64,000 nt of DNA, taken from NCBI GenBank assembly GCA_018806985.1, contig JADANN010000163.1, forward strand, positions 124,001 to 188,000, read 5' to 3'. Shown here piece by piece: positions 48,400-60,634 of this stretch. The translations under genes were made by a program, and so were the position numbers. Positions within the stretch are counted from its first letter, which is position 1. The number at the start of each line of letters is the position of its first letter. The stretch is from Angiostrongylus vasorum. Lineage: Eukaryota; Nematoda; Chromadorea; Rhabditida; Metastrongylidae. The notes under the pieces were generated by a model that had not been told where the DNA came from, ran no database searches, and saw only the letters and a program-made list of their open reading frames with translations.

Positions 48400-50060
48400 C
48401 TATGAGCTATAAGATTAAACAGAATGTCAAGCATACAAGAAGATTTCTGGAGACAGTACAATACCATGTTCATACGATCGACAAATACAGGTCAAACGTG
48501 TCGAATCGAACCAGGGGAGTCGCTAGCTACAATGACGCTCGACTCCGAAGCCCAGGTGGAATAGTTACAGCTTCCAGAAAGGCAGCACAAAAAAATGATC
48601 AGCACTACTCGGATCTCCTCAATAGCTACGTCCTCCTGCCGTCATATGAAATAACGGAGGATAGATATCTTGTAACACCAGCTCTCCTGGCATCCGATAT
48701 GCTGTTTCGTCGGTGAAAAATCGATAAACACCAGTTCCGGAGATGATAAGATCTCGGCGACTTAAGAGCCTTCCGCCAGTCCTCATAAAAACAATGACTC
48801 TGCTCTTCACAAGTTACCAGTCTGAATGCAAGGTCTCTATTCTGTGGAAGACCAGCATGACCATGCTACTGTTAAAGAATAGTGGCCTCCACGATAGTGG
48901 CAGCTATCGCCCAATCTGCTTGCTGTCTTTCGTGTAAAAAACTTTTAATCGCGTCGTGTTAAAGAGGACTGACAAAACACTGGACGAAGGACGGCCATGT
49001 GAGCAAGCAGGGCTTCGAAAGGAATCCACTACGATGGGTCACATCTATGCGATAAGAAGACTCATTGGAATAACGCAAGAGTACAAGAGACCGCTCTATC
49101 TCACTTTCTTCGATTTAAGGAAGACTTTTGACTTAGTTAATGTAGAAGTCATAGGAGTCCTGGACATTCATGAAGTCCCTACTCCGTATACAAAAATTCT
49201 TCGTGAGCTACACAAAATTTTCACTACCGATATATCACCATTCTACAACGATATTAGCATCGACGTCAAAAGATGGGCAAGGCGATACCATCTCGCCAAA
49301 ATTATTTACCGCCACCTTCCAGAACGTCATGCGTACATTGGAATGGAACAAAATAGGAGTAAAAATCAATGGTCGGAAATTACACCATCTTCGCTTTGCT
49401 GTCGACATCGTTCTTGTAACGCCACACATTAGCCAAGAGGAGCAAATGCTTGCTGACTTTGGTAAAGCCAGTGGAACGATTGGTCCTCGACTAAATCCCA
49501 CAAAAACGTTGTTCATGCGGGTTGGTTACATATGCACCATTCAAGATCAACGTATTGGATATCCACGAATGGAACAGAGTACACCTGACTCTGAGCCCAG
49601 CTTTTTGAGTGCACAATTCTTCCTGCGTTAACGTATACGTAGGAAACCTAGTCGTTACGCAAATAGGATGAAAGACCACTCAGCATTATTGAACGCACAG
49701 TCGAAAAGACAATGTTAAGAGTATTCGTTGTCACACAAATGAATGAAGGGATCCGAAACATCGAACTACTTCAGCGATCAAAAATCAAAGACGCCGTTCT
49801 ATACGCCAGACTAGCGAAGACAAGGTGGGCCTGACACATAATGCGCGTGAACGAAACGGATGTGCGTGAGCTGTTTGCAAACGTACCGGAAGACCATCGA
49901 TTCATTGGTTAGAGTTCTTCATGAAAAAAGGTTCTAAAAGAAAGCTATGTTGCTCAACGATTTTCTAGAACTAGTAGAACCCACTTGGCTACTCTTGCAC
50001 ACATCAGGAAAAAGTGGAAGATTTGCTTGCATCTACTCAAGTCACTCGGGATCAACGGGA
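48400..50060 (+). pseudogene. RTE-type non-LTR retrotransposon reverse transcriptase, broken copy 1
   Basis: A degenerate plus-strand LINE fragment. Across shifting frames it shows the order expected in nematode RTE-clade elements: GVTASRKAAQ-like and NSYVLLPSYEI (pre-RT), NSGLHDSGSYRPICLLS (finger), YLTFFDLRKTFDLV (RT motif A), SPFYNDISIDVKR, then DTISPKLFTATFQNVMRTLE, HHLRFAVDIVLV (the catalytic FADD reads FAVD), LNPTKTLFMR and RSKIKDAVLYARLAKTRWA near 49780. Frameshifts and in-frame stops occur throughout (for example at 48716, 48937 and 49432). The endonuclease domain is missing. It cannot encode an active protein. Confidence 0.9.
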
Positions 50061-53000
50061 CCACAGGTGACAGGTGATACAATTGCGTTTCGTCCCATTA
50101 GTGATACTATAAAAATAATTCATTAAAAGGTGGGTTGCTGTTGCCTGGTAGTGTTGGGAACAACCGTGTGAATGAATGAGTTCGGGAAGGTCTCGCTGCC
50201 ATCGACGATGACCGTTTGAAAACTCCATTTCACCCAGGTCTGAATGCAACTGTTTAAGAACTCGCGAAATTTTTTGCACAAGTAAAATACCATTTCTGGA
50301 TGACTATGTCCCTAACTAACAAGTCAACAAAATGTTCGCATTTCTGCTATGTTAGTTAAGTGAAATGTAAAGAGACTATAGCTATGGTGTTTCTTCCGAG
50401 ATACTGTGAGGTACGACGAAATATTTGTTTTTTTTACAATAACTAGTAACGTTCTGCGTAAAATTGAACTGTGCGAAAATGGGCCAAAGCAATTCCCTAA
50501 GCCAGTTTTCCATCAGTGAATGTAATTGAACATTTTTCATAATCGTATGATGAGGTCATTCACTATGACACCATTATTGCTGCTGAAAGTCCTATAACAG
50601 AAAGCTTTTGTCAGGAAATCAGCATAGTATCCTATGAACAGCCTCTGCAACGGCGGTCGACCGACAAATAGGTATTTATTCTGTAGCAAACAATGCCTGA
50701 CCACGTAGCGTACAACTACTACTGTAAGAGTCATGATATGCAAGACTCAACCTTGGTGAACGTACTCATCCAACATCTTTTCAATTGATTTCTACCTTTT
50801 TAAAGACGGGAACGGTGTAGCTCGGTTATCTCAGGACTCCAAGGAGAATCATCTCCACCAGTGGTCAACAATATTCATAAGGAAGACGACAATCGTCGTG
50901 AGGCAGCCGAACCCGTACGCGAAAGTTGGAAGACCACGGGATTATATGAATACGAGGAGACGAATCGAATACAAGTCTGCGATGAGCATAGCAGACGTGA
51001 AAGACAGGTAGTGTCAAATTAATAATAAATTTTTTCAACGTGATCCATCACATTCTGGAAGGATATTCAACAACAAACAAGTGTTAACAGATTCACAATG
51101 ACATGGATCATTTATGATGCATGCAACTTGAGTAGTCTGATCAGTTCTTTTTTGGCCGTATGCAGAGCTTTTTTGTCACAGTGTTTGCAAGTATTCGATA
51201 AATTATTCAACATTCGGATTAATTTAGTCGTCTGATTTCATTTCACAGCTTGTACTAGTGTGTTTACTGTACTTATGAGGCGAGACGATGAGTGTAGTTA
51301 TATTACGGAATGGATTGAAATGAATATACTGCAAAGCCGACTACGGAAGGCCGATAGGCCATGTGGTTGGATGGTAGACACATTTTTTTTAAGACGTTCG
51401 AGAGATCTTAAAATGCATAGCACAATACACTGAAGTTCGTAAAGGTTGTGTAAGAAGCATAAAATAAGGACTGTTTTCATCTCTTCAACACACGTCAAGT
51501 CACATAACTTATGCTTTTTTATTCATGTTTTTTTGCTCCCCTATCGCGATGTGTTTCGGATTCTTTGTTCATGGATAACGCAAGACAATCCATCGGTTCA
51601 CTACCTCTGAGCGCTAAATGAAGAATGAAGCTTAATTCCCTCCATCACTGACGTACTTAAAGCCTATGAGAACCGGTTTTCGGCGAACTACTTGCTATTT
51701 TATTCCCGATCGCGTTGGTATTTTAAAATCGTCGTTAAACATCAGTAGACATGAAAGCATTGAAAAAGTACCGACGGGTGTTTTCCACATCATAGAAAAC
51801 AGTTCCAAAAGCCTGACAACATTGTGGTTGGATCGTTGAGGAGTGTCTTTTTTTCTTTACCATACACAGTAGCTGGAGATTTTTGAAAAGTATGAGACAG
51901 TGCGTAGAATAACACAAAGGATAAGAAGGATACGAAAAACATAGATAAATCGAATAACAGAGCGAGAGATGCAGGAAGAGATGGGTGGCGCAGTGGGAGT
52001 GATCCCGTCCATTACGAGGAAGCCACTGGTTCGCTAAGCGATCACGGAGCTCCACATCCTTCCGCGGTCTAGAAATTGATACCAGACTTATCTTGAATGA
52101 ACTCCCTCTTCAATTAATGTGAGTACTTTCAAGCACGGCTTTCTTGGGATTTCAGCGACAAGTAGCGGCTAGATCGGCATTCAACGATGTTCATTAAGAA
52201 GACGAAAATCCTCCAACAGCAACAGAACTCATTTGAAGAAGTTTAAAGGTCTTCATGGATGATGGGACGCAAGGAAGCGAATCGCATGCAGATCCTGGAA
52301 TGTAGGAGTCTACTGAGATTTGCAGAGCTCGTTGAGTTTGTTTATTCCTGCACTTTTTATATCCGACCATTCCTTATGACAACAATGGTTCATCACAGTG
52401 GTTCTTGAAAACTCAAACATTGCTTCAACTACGTGGAGCTCTCAGTTTCAAAGAAATTTCATGTTTAAATAAATTAAAAGAAAAAAAAGAATTCCTAGAT
52501 CATTTATACAACTTAGGGCGATGGAGCCGAATCTCTTCGCTAAACTCTCATAGCTTCCACTACTTTAGTATGGAAGGAATTATCGCCTGTTGCTGAAAAA
52601 CCACCTTCATAGCACATGCGTTAAGGATATAAATCTCCTGAAGACTTCGAGGAAAATGTTGAATTTGGAGCCGCTGGCTTAGGCGTGTAAAACTGACTCA
52701 CGATTGGTTTCATTAGGTTTTAAACTTATGTCTGTTTTACATATGATCTGAACTTTTCCAAATCCTCCCACCCTTTTCGCTTCGATAAAACTGCGTGGTG
52801 GTCTTGCTTAACAGCATAAATAAAGAGTAGTTTTTTGGATGAGAATAGGTTTATTTTTTTTCTTTTCTCTCATTTTAATTGTTTGCGATAAAACCTCTTT
52901 TTTGGTGAAATAATGAGTTTCGTAGAAGTTGTGTTTAACATCTTAAAAATCGATTTCTTGCTTTTACATCATACTTTGTACTCTTATTAAAGTTATGTCA

Positions 53001-53080
53001 AGCGTTACTTGGATATTCATATGGTAGATGATGTACCTGATTTGGCATGATGTTTGAGCATGAGTAAATAAGATATACAC
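50061..53080. other. Gene-free AT-rich region
   Basis: Three kilobases with only short chance frames. A stretch at about 51985-52060 (GGTGGCGCAGTGGGAGTGAT) may be a decayed tRNA-like SINE head. No other feature is recognised. Confidence 0.45.
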
Positions 53081-53084
53081 TCTA

Positions 53085-53890
53085 ATCATTTTTTATTTAC
53101 TGCCTATTCTTTTTTCACGGCAGGGTATAACGTGACATATAACCACAATGAGGCTGAGATACTTGCAAAACTCCGGACTGCAGGAGTTTGCGGTGTGGAT
53201 CGAACACGGTATTACCCTTTCCGGGAGCTAACGCGTTCACCATCACAGCATGCGGCCCCTTAGTTTCTCCTTTCTCTTAGCCTTGTTTGTATTTCATATC
53301 ATACCCTGCCATAAAAAAAGGAATAGGCATTAAATAAAAAGTGGGTAGATTGTGATTTATATAACAGCTTCAGCTTGGCTGGGTTTAACGCCGATTTGCG
53401 CTCCCCAAATCAATCCCGCTGGCAGGTGATTACTGATAGCAGCTATAAAAGTCGGCTGAGAGAAAGGCAAAACGAAGGGCCCGCACAGTGTGGTGGGGAA
53501 AAAGATAGCTTCCGGAAAGTGCAATAGCGTGTTCGACCCCCACCGTAGACACCTGCGGTCCGGAATTTTGGAAATATCTCAGCAACATTGTGGCTATATT
53601 TCACATAATACCCTGCCATTAAAGATAAGTAGCAAATAAAAAATTGATGACATTGTGATTCATAGCATAGCTTCAGCTAAGGTGGGTTCATGCCGATTTG
53701 TGCTCCCCAGGTCAATCCCGTTGACGGCTTATTACAGATAGCACCAATGGGTCAATAAGACGGCTGAGAGATAGGCGAATTGAAGGACTCGCATGGTGTG
53801 CTGGTGGACGCGTTATCCCCGGAAAGGGTTATAGCGTGTTCGGTCCCTGCCGCAGACATCAGCTGTCAGGAGTTTTGCAAATCTAACGAT
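53085..53890. repeat. Cluster of family C SINE-like units: one inverted, two in tandem
   Basis: 53085-53285 is a minus-strand copy (TCGAACACGGTATTACCC; GCTAACGCGTTCACC). 53285-53600 and 53600-53890 are plus-strand units in direct tandem, both starting around ATAATACCCTGCCATAAA or its variant, continuing TTGTGATT, CAGCTTCAGCTTGGCTGGGT and CCCCAGGTCAATCCCG, then the tRNA-like part (GTGTTCGACCCCCACCG) and AGTTTTGCAAAT. The unit is about 300 bp. Confidence 0.8.
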
Positions 53891-54284
53891 ATTCAGAAGA
53901 GTAAGGCAAATTAGTTGAACGAACGGAGCGGAGTTTTCACTGAAGAAACTAGAGATAATGTTCAAAGGGAGATTCTAGAATATTTCTCAGTTAGTGCAAT
54001 CTCATAAAGCTGTTTTAAACCAAGGCACGATATACGTTGAAAAGTAGCTGAGATAAGACGGTGTACAAGAAACTGCGTTACCGTAAAGTCCATCATTCAA
54101 TGATTAAAATTCTTGTACAAAATGTTCATTTGAACGGCAGATGCGGAGTGCATGAGATGGTTGCTAAATAGCGATTTCCACAGAGTGTAAGAATAAATGT
54201 GGTTACCAGTAAATTTGGTCGATATATATAGGAAACATACGATAATAAGGGAAACAGAAACTATTTTGGGAATAGTTACTTTGA

Positions 54285-54370
54285 AAGCTTCAGTGACGCA
54301 TTGGGTTACCCATGAGCCGCCGAAAAGGGTAATCCTCTGGCCTGAGGTCCAAGTTTTCTAAAATTTTCAG
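54285..54370 (+). repeat. Family C fragment
   Basis: CAGTGACGCATTGGGTTACC, CATGAGCCGCCGAAAAGGGT and AAATTTTCAGCATCAAAGTT correspond to the tRNA-like core and tail of family C, strongly diverged. Confidence 0.45.
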
Positions 54371-55499
54371 CATCAAAGTTGTTCTCCTAATGTCATTTCC
54401 AGTAGAGAGTTGAGAATCGACGAGCTTACATGAATGGTAACAATTTGAGTAGAACATTTTTGAGATGATTAAAAGTCGACGATACCTAATAGGCATGTAA
54501 AGTAAAAAATGCAGCGATCCAGCACTTGGCGAAATTTCTGTGGCGATTTTCCACGCAACCACACAATTTGCAAGTCAAAAATGCTTTTCATAAGAAAAGT
54601 GCAGAAAAGCCATTGAAATATCTTAAAAAAGCTTTCTTTATTTTCCTTGCTGAAGACCACTCCATCAAGGTTGATCATTGCACAACGTGTAGGGTCTTCG
54701 TACTTCTCCACGCCACAATATAGGAGACGTTTCCACGCTTCTAGTTGAGGTGTTCTACAGGGAGTCATGCAAGTTGCACCACACGCGAAGTGTTTGTATC
54801 GAATCGAAAATGTCAAATGAGGAGGGTAGTCTTGGCGTAAGTTCTGTCAAAAATTCACCTGTTCTTCTGCGATACAAAAAAGGTTATTGTGTTTTGCTGT
54901 GCACAAGCGCAACAATTGATTGCACAAGTAGCAAACTAGTGGTAACGCTTGGTATTTTTTTCAGAATTTAAACTTTTCTGGAAACACTTAGCTTATTCCT
55001 TTGTAGATATAGAAAGTAAATGGCTGTTGTGTAAGTCCTTAAAATTACGAGTACTTGCGAAAACATTAGCGTCTGACAAGAATGGCTTGGGAACAAATGT
55101 CATTTTCGTCCACGGCGTCGCATTAACATTAATAACTTAATTAATTAGTAACTAACGGTGGCTGTTTTTTGGAATTCCACAGTGAAATTTGGGCAACGAT
55201 GAGCATGAGGAACTTCACCTCAATAAAGCCCTGACGCTTAATGTTATAAACTCTCAAACTCTCAGGTCGTGGCGAGAGCTGACTCCAAGTCGTCATTACC
55301 ACCTCATTTAATTCGGCGTATCATTTTACTAAGAAAATGGGTGATATGAATGTCGACAGACTTCCATGACACTCATGCCCTCAATCAGGATAAAACCATT
55401 AGCCATTAGACCACAGGAGAGAAAAAATTTAAATAACTTGGCGAAAACGATGAGCACTGCCGTATTTAACGTAATTCTACGGAGAAAATAAGAAGACCT

Positions 55500-55612
55500 G
55501 CTGAGTAAAACGCATAACACGGCTTCAACCAGTATAGAAACATCGTTAACGAGGAACAAACGAGTCAAAGTGGGGGGCAAATAATGTGCCAGAAAAGTCA
55601 AGACTTCCCGTG
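55500..55612. repeat. Fragment repeated at 57470-57550
   Basis: Shares GCATAACACGG, a TTTCAA/CTTCAA block, ATCGTTAACGA-like sequence and GGGCAAATAATGTGCC with 57470-57550 (GGGCAAATAATGTCCC). It probably belongs to the same decayed retroelement. Confidence 0.4.
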
Positions 55613-55784
55613 TTAGTAGGTTTGACTCCCCCTAACTAGGCGCGCTCGCTATTAGAATTTGGTCTGAGTTGTTCATAATCTGAAACTATTTCTAAAGTAT
55701 CTCTGCGCAAGGTTACATTTAGTTTGCATCAATTCTAAGACGTAACATTGTATGTAGTTAGCATAAACTTACAAGATAGAACTT

Positions 55785-56140
55785 CAACGAAGCTGAGATA
55801 TTTGCAAAACTCTGGACCGCAGGTGCCTATGGTGGGGAACGAACGCGGTATTGTCCTTTCCGGAGACGCGTTCACCACCACACCATGCGGGTCCTTCGTT
55901 TCGCCTGTACCTGATCTAGTTCCATCGATCTTTTTGCCATCAGCAATCACCCGTCAGCGGGATTGATCTGGGGGCCCAAATCGGCAACGAACCCAGTTAA
56001 GCTGAGGCTGCAGTTATAATCACAATTTTTGACTTATTATTTACTGCCTACTCTTTTTTTAGCGGCAGGTTATATTGCGAAATATAACTTCAACGAAGCT
56101 GAGATATTTGCAAAACTCTGGACCGCAGGTGTTACAAGAT
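55785..56140 (-). repeat. Family C, 1.2 tandem units on the minus strand
   Basis: The block CTTCAACGAAGCTGAGATATTTGCAAAACTCTGGACCGCAGGTG occurs at 55784 and again at 56086, about 302 bases apart. This is one full unit plus the start of the next. The second is interrupted right after GGACCGCAGGTG, where the Penelope fragment begins. Confidence 0.8.
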
Positions 56141-57430
56141 TGACTTGTAACAAAGCTAGAGTAGAAGAACTAAATAGGAGTGAACAGGATGAAGTAGCAA
56201 CACTACCACAAGTTCCGCCTTTCCAAGCGCCCTTCAGAAAGCAAAACTCCAACAGTGAAGTTGATATCAATGTTCGGATATTTACCAACGAAACTTTCAA
56301 ACTCCTTGATCACTATCGCGCGAAGAGACATCGCGAAGACCGGCAGTGATTAAGGAGCTATCTCTCAACTCAAAGTTGGATTACCAACATGTCCTGTATT
56401 ATATTTACTTGTGAACACTCATAGGTTAATATCCACTGACGATCTTTCGTCTAGCAATCCATCGTTGTTTATGGCTAGACCTGTCACTAGCTGTGTAAGC
56501 AGACCAACGGATAAAATAACATGGTTCTTAACCCTAATACCGACATAGATGTTAGAGCACATCCCAGCCCATTTTTTGAACACCCAAATGCTGCTGAATC
56601 GCTTACGTAACACGCGTCCTATTAGGGCGTACGTGATGGAGTCCTTCGACTTTACCCCCCATTATACAAATGTGTCGAATGACTCCGCTTTGCAAGCCAT
56701 ACGCGAGTTGCTTATGTAACCTGAAGGAGCATTAGGCATTTATGGCTTCTATATTCAACAGCTGATGTTCCTTTTAAAAGAGTACCCAAACTTCTCAGTC
56801 TTCAAATGGTTAGGGAAAACACAACGAACAAATCAGAGGGTTGGCAAAGGGACAGCGAAAGGCACAAAGTCTTCCCATTGCATTTGTTTCTGAGGTGGAA
56901 GGCCAGTAACCGATCTCCAGCCATTGCTCTACTATAAATATATAAGCGATTGTCTTGTCATTTGCTCCACACAAGAGGAAATGTGAAAAATTTCAATTAT
57001 TGAATTAGCAGTCGGAGCACATCAAGTTTATCCCAAAAAGCCGAAAGAAAACTGGCTTCCATTTCTGAGCCTTCAAGTTAACATATCAGAAAACTGCTAC
57101 ATCATGAACTGGTTCCGAAAGCAAAGTAGTAGAAATATACTGATTCACTATCTCTCCTGTCATTCCTCACACACGCAAGAGGCTTGGAAGGAGCGCTCCC
57201 TATAAGATAAAAGATTGCTATAACTCTATAAGCAATGTACTTGTTCCGGTGTTGCCTAAAACACCGAGTCATTCCCAACTTTAGCAAAAGAACACGTGTA
57301 CATGATGCATGTGGACTACAAGAGGAGAGTGATGGATACCGAAATGCGATTACTCCCAGCTTCTCCACGTTGAAAGCAGAATCAGATGTCAGCATTCACA
57401 TGCAACTTTATTATACCAAATATTAAAGCA
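56140..57430 (+). pseudogene. Penelope-like reverse transcriptase, degenerate
   Basis: Starts with a polar stretch (SEQDEVATLPQVPPFQAPFR; NVRIFTNETFKLLDHYRAKR), then in shifting frames LMARPVTS-like sequence, SFDFTPHYTNVSNDSALQAI (Penelope RT motif around 56640-56710, family form SFDVxxxYTNVSNDSAxQAI), YGFYIQQLMFLLKE (56740), YKYISDCLVICSTQEEM (56935-56985) and NWLPFLSLQVNIS (57050-57090). The catalytic YIDD reads YISD, so the first active-site Asp is lost, and stops and frameshifts interrupt it. It is inserted directly at the edge of a family C repeat. Confidence 0.85.
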
Positions 57431-57789
57431 ACTTGACAGAGAAGATTAGTCGACCTTTTAAGAAAATTGCATAACACGGTTTCAAGAAGTCATAGATTTA
57501 CCATTAACGACGATCAAAAAAAACACCTGTAGGGCAAATAATGTCCCATAAAAGGCAACGAACACTCTGCTAAATGGCATGGTTCTCTCTGACGGAGTGC
57601 CATCGCTACCAGAAATACGTTTTTCACCAGCTGAACCATTTTCTGAGGGAATCTTGTGTAGTCTAGCAAGTAATTGCCGTCATCCTCAAGATCGCCGTTT
57701 TCTTGGCGGTTCCATAGACAAGAAGGCCACAGGAATGGAGCTGACAGGGAAATTTTTTGATATCTGAAAGTGGAACTTTCAATACCTCT

Positions 57790-58230
57790 AATCACTACCG
57801 CGGGTAGAAGTTCCACTACAACCTCACAGGAAAACAAAGGTGTAACATGCGTGATGTTCGAGAGTGGACAATGTTAAAAATTCTGGATTATTAGTTAGTG
57901 ATAGCGGCGAGTTGGTAGTAATCCTTTGTCAAGAAGATGTCGAGATAACGAGGAAACATCTAGAAGCTTCGGTTTAATCGCCCACCATGTGAAAACGAAT
58001 TCAAAAGTCAGTGCAGAAAAATAAATATGAACGAGTGAAACTGATAAAAGCGGCTGGCTTAGAACTATCAATGATTTCTCAGCTTAAACCTGGATTGCCA
58101 ACATGTCCCTTCACGCATTTATTTTTTTAAGAAAAGTAGGTTAGTATCCACTGATGATCTTGCCTTTACCGGTGCATCATTATCTCACGTTCAAGCTTTC
58201 ATCTGCTGTGCAGACGAACAACTGTATAGA
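57790..58230 (+). pseudogene. Second Penelope fragment, paralogous to 56330-56500
   Basis: 58080-58190 (CAGCTTAAACCTGGATTGCC, AACATGTCCC, GGTTAGTATCCACTGATGAT) parallels 56368-56450 (CTCAAAGTTGGATTACCAAC, ATGTCCTG, GGTTAATATCCACTGACGAT). 57800 upward (CGCGGGTAGAAGTTCCACTA) parallels the region before it. It is a shorter, more decayed copy of the same element type. Confidence 0.55.
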
Positions 58231-58649
58231 ATAAGAAGATTTAAGCACTAATATTTACCCATTTGTTAGAACATATTCGCTCTGCAGTGTCCAGGGTCCG
58301 AAGTATGTTTTAAGGGAAGTTAAATAGTAGAGTTGAACGGGTAAGTGCGCGCCTAAACGCTCTTCTTCGTCAATACTGCTTTCTTGGTCGAGTTTTTGTC
58401 TTCGCAAGCTGATCCTAAACGACATTTAGTTAAACAAGGCTGCTCGTTTTAGTCATCATCATTCGGAAATCGGAGGTCGGAAGACATTCCCGTGGATGGG
58501 TAGTTGCTGAAGGCACCGGTGAAGTAAAAGCGTCACTGAGAGAAAGGATAATCAAAGCAAGAACGTCACTTGGTGTGGTAGATAACAGTGAGCAGCCAGT
58601 AAGGGGGAATCATGCGCGTATTCACCTAGCACATGTGTTTGTCTGTGTA

Positions 58650-58650
<1 letters not shown>

Positions 58651-58697
<47 letters not shown>

Positions 58698-58756
58698 TGT
58701 GTGTGTGTGTGTGTGTGTATGTGTGTGTGTATGTGTGTGTGTATGTGTGTATGCGT
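58651..58756 (+). repeat. (GT)n microsatellite
   Basis: About 105 bases of alternating GT with rare interruptions (TAGTG at 58695, and several TATGTG). Alternating purine-pyrimidine runs of this kind are prone to length polymorphism and Z-DNA. Confidence 0.97.
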
Positions 58757-58913
58757 ATGAAATGAATGTTTACTCTTAAAACATTAAAGAGGTTATATCT
58801 AAGTCCGAGAATGGTGCTGCGATGGTCCATACATCTCAAACTACAGAAATTACAGATGGTAGCTAGTGCATGTAGAATCGCTCACAATACGATGAAAAAA
58901 ACGCAGATGCATG

Positions 58914-58961
58914 AATATATATATATATATGTATATATATATGTATATATATATGTATATA
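58914..58961 (+). repeat. (ATATATATGT)n tract
   Basis: An AT-alternating stretch with a GT every 12 bases, three to four periods (ATATATATATGT). It lies about 160 bases beyond the GT tract. Confidence 0.95.
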
Positions 58962-59354
58962 AATAAAAACAAGTATTAGACATGGATTCAAGGTATTTTA
59001 GAATCCTCCTTGCTATAATTGTTCACTTCGTTGTGCGAGATCCAGCTGTGGTGCAATTTACGGCTTTTGTTGACGAGTAAGCAAGAGGTTGCTATTACAG
59101 CATTCATAACAATGGCTGAAGCCTCTGCGGCGCTGTCTTGTTCAGAGCTTGGGAAAGTCAAATTACATGAAATCTACTCAGGCAAGCACTTTCACAACCT
59201 TAATAGATAAAATTTAATACATACATTTTTGACTCTCACAATAAAGAGCTTCTTTTGCACACTCACTCTTTGTACGTCTTCCAGTCATCTGGTGGAGGCC
59301 GCCCGCACAGAGTCTTACATGGGCGAGAAATGTGCCTGATTTAAATGAAAAGAA

Positions 59355-59640
59355 AAGCATGTTATACAACAAGGTCACGCTTGATCACAGGACACTCATT
59401 CTTGCGGTTCATTCTAGGAATTTTAGAATTTGTCCAGAACTCTCCCATAGTTTTACGCGCTTATGTTTACGAACCTTGTGTGAGGTTGGTGACTCTTACT
59501 TCAAAATCCTCTCTCTTATGTCTTAGTGATCTATGCACGTCTAGGGTAATATTTGGCTTAACTTTAAATTTATCGATTAGATGTTCTTTTATACGAATAC
59601 ACATGCGGATATGGCGGGATTCTTGATGTGGATGCTACGC
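59355..59640 (-). pseudogene. Penelope GIY-YIG endonuclease fragment, diverged
   Basis: Reading the minus strand across frames gives KEHL-like, KREDFEV and KIPRMNRKNECPVIKRDL, matching the KIRQN...DDDFEV...[17 protein letters not shown] series of the copies at 1466 and 12257. It is much more diverged than those two and interrupted by stops, so it comes from an older or different Penelope lineage. The region above it (59842-60192, minus) has an open frame ending FRLCRAENLKQLLQ that could be the Penelope segment between RT and nuclease; that part is a guess. Confidence 0.65.
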
Positions 59641-60430
59641 AACGAAATTTATTCCACCTTTCCAAAGACTGATGATATTCCTTATTTATTGACTACAGCC
59701 ACTCCTTAGCTTCACAAAAAAAACAACCATTCTCTAACCTTCATTGTGGCCACATTAATTCTCCAGCATTATGCTGGACAATAAGTCAAATTCTAGAGTT
59801 GTGTTTCTGTGTTACCATGGAAATTTCAGTCTTCTACGAAGTCACTGGAGCAATTGTTTTAGATTTTCCGCCCTACACAGTCGAAAACTATTGGTGCAGG
59901 CTATCAATGGTGGCATATTTGTTAAGTCAAGTTGTTTGCGAGGCCGTTTGTCAGGGTTTACCTTTTTACACGTAATTACTTCATTATAAGAAATCATCCC
60001 AAGAAAGGGTTTACGGACGGAGAATGGGTTGGAAAAACAACATCCAACTTGTCTTTTTCGTTTTTCGAATGCTGTACACTTTGACTCAACTAAAAGTTTG
60101 CTAAGAATAGTCACAAAATTTTTGTACAATGTTACAACTCTGTGTGAGTATGATAGTGTAAAAAAGAGAACTGAACACAAAAATAACGGCACAATTCCTC
60201 ATGTTTCACCGGTTACATTGCGTGAACTGTTTGTTGAGTTGTTATGGCTGAAAAGAGTATATCATGGTAACTTAGCCTGGTTGTAAACCGACTTACATTT
60301 ATCTCGGCATGAATGACTGCTATTTCATTTCACTGAGCGGTGCTCTACTGAAGAAGATCTGACTCGGTACGACGACGAAGACACCACATGCAGAAAGCGA
60401 ACGACATTGGACTATTGACTCGGATCATCG

Positions 60431-60464
60431 GCTCTGAGGAAGAGGATTTCGAAACGTTAGCCGA
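60431..60464 (+). ncRNA. Hammerhead-like motif
   Basis: Reads GCTCTGAGGA, AGAGGATTTC, GAAACGTTAGCC. All invariant core residues are present. Stem I would be GGCU/AGCC, with a short stem II (GAG/UUC with one G-U pair) after an unpaired A. The flank GTTAGCCGAATAAA is shared with the palindrome at 45800. Confidence 0.5.
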
Positions 60465-60634
60465 ATAAATATCGGGTAAGAGCCTCGTGTTAGTTTATCA
60501 ATGAAATAAGGTACACTAGCTTCAGTCCTCAAAAGTCCATTTTCACATGAATTTGGCTTAACTAGCTTATACCTTACTGTATTTTCAGACTTGTATAACG
60601 TGTTATAAAGCTTACATATTATAAGACTTCTGTT

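Noticed and set aside
51985..52060. Possible tRNA gene (GGTGGCGCAGTGGGAGTGAT)
   Set aside because: No acceptor-stem pairing or anticodon loop can be formed; at most a decayed SINE head.
55735..55966. Short frames on both strands with SFVSPVPDLVP-type sequence
   Set aside because: They fall wholly inside a family C repeat and are not conserved between its copies.
58552..58839. Frame with a His-Thr repeat (THTHTH...)
   Set aside because: The minus-strand translation of the GT microsatellite.
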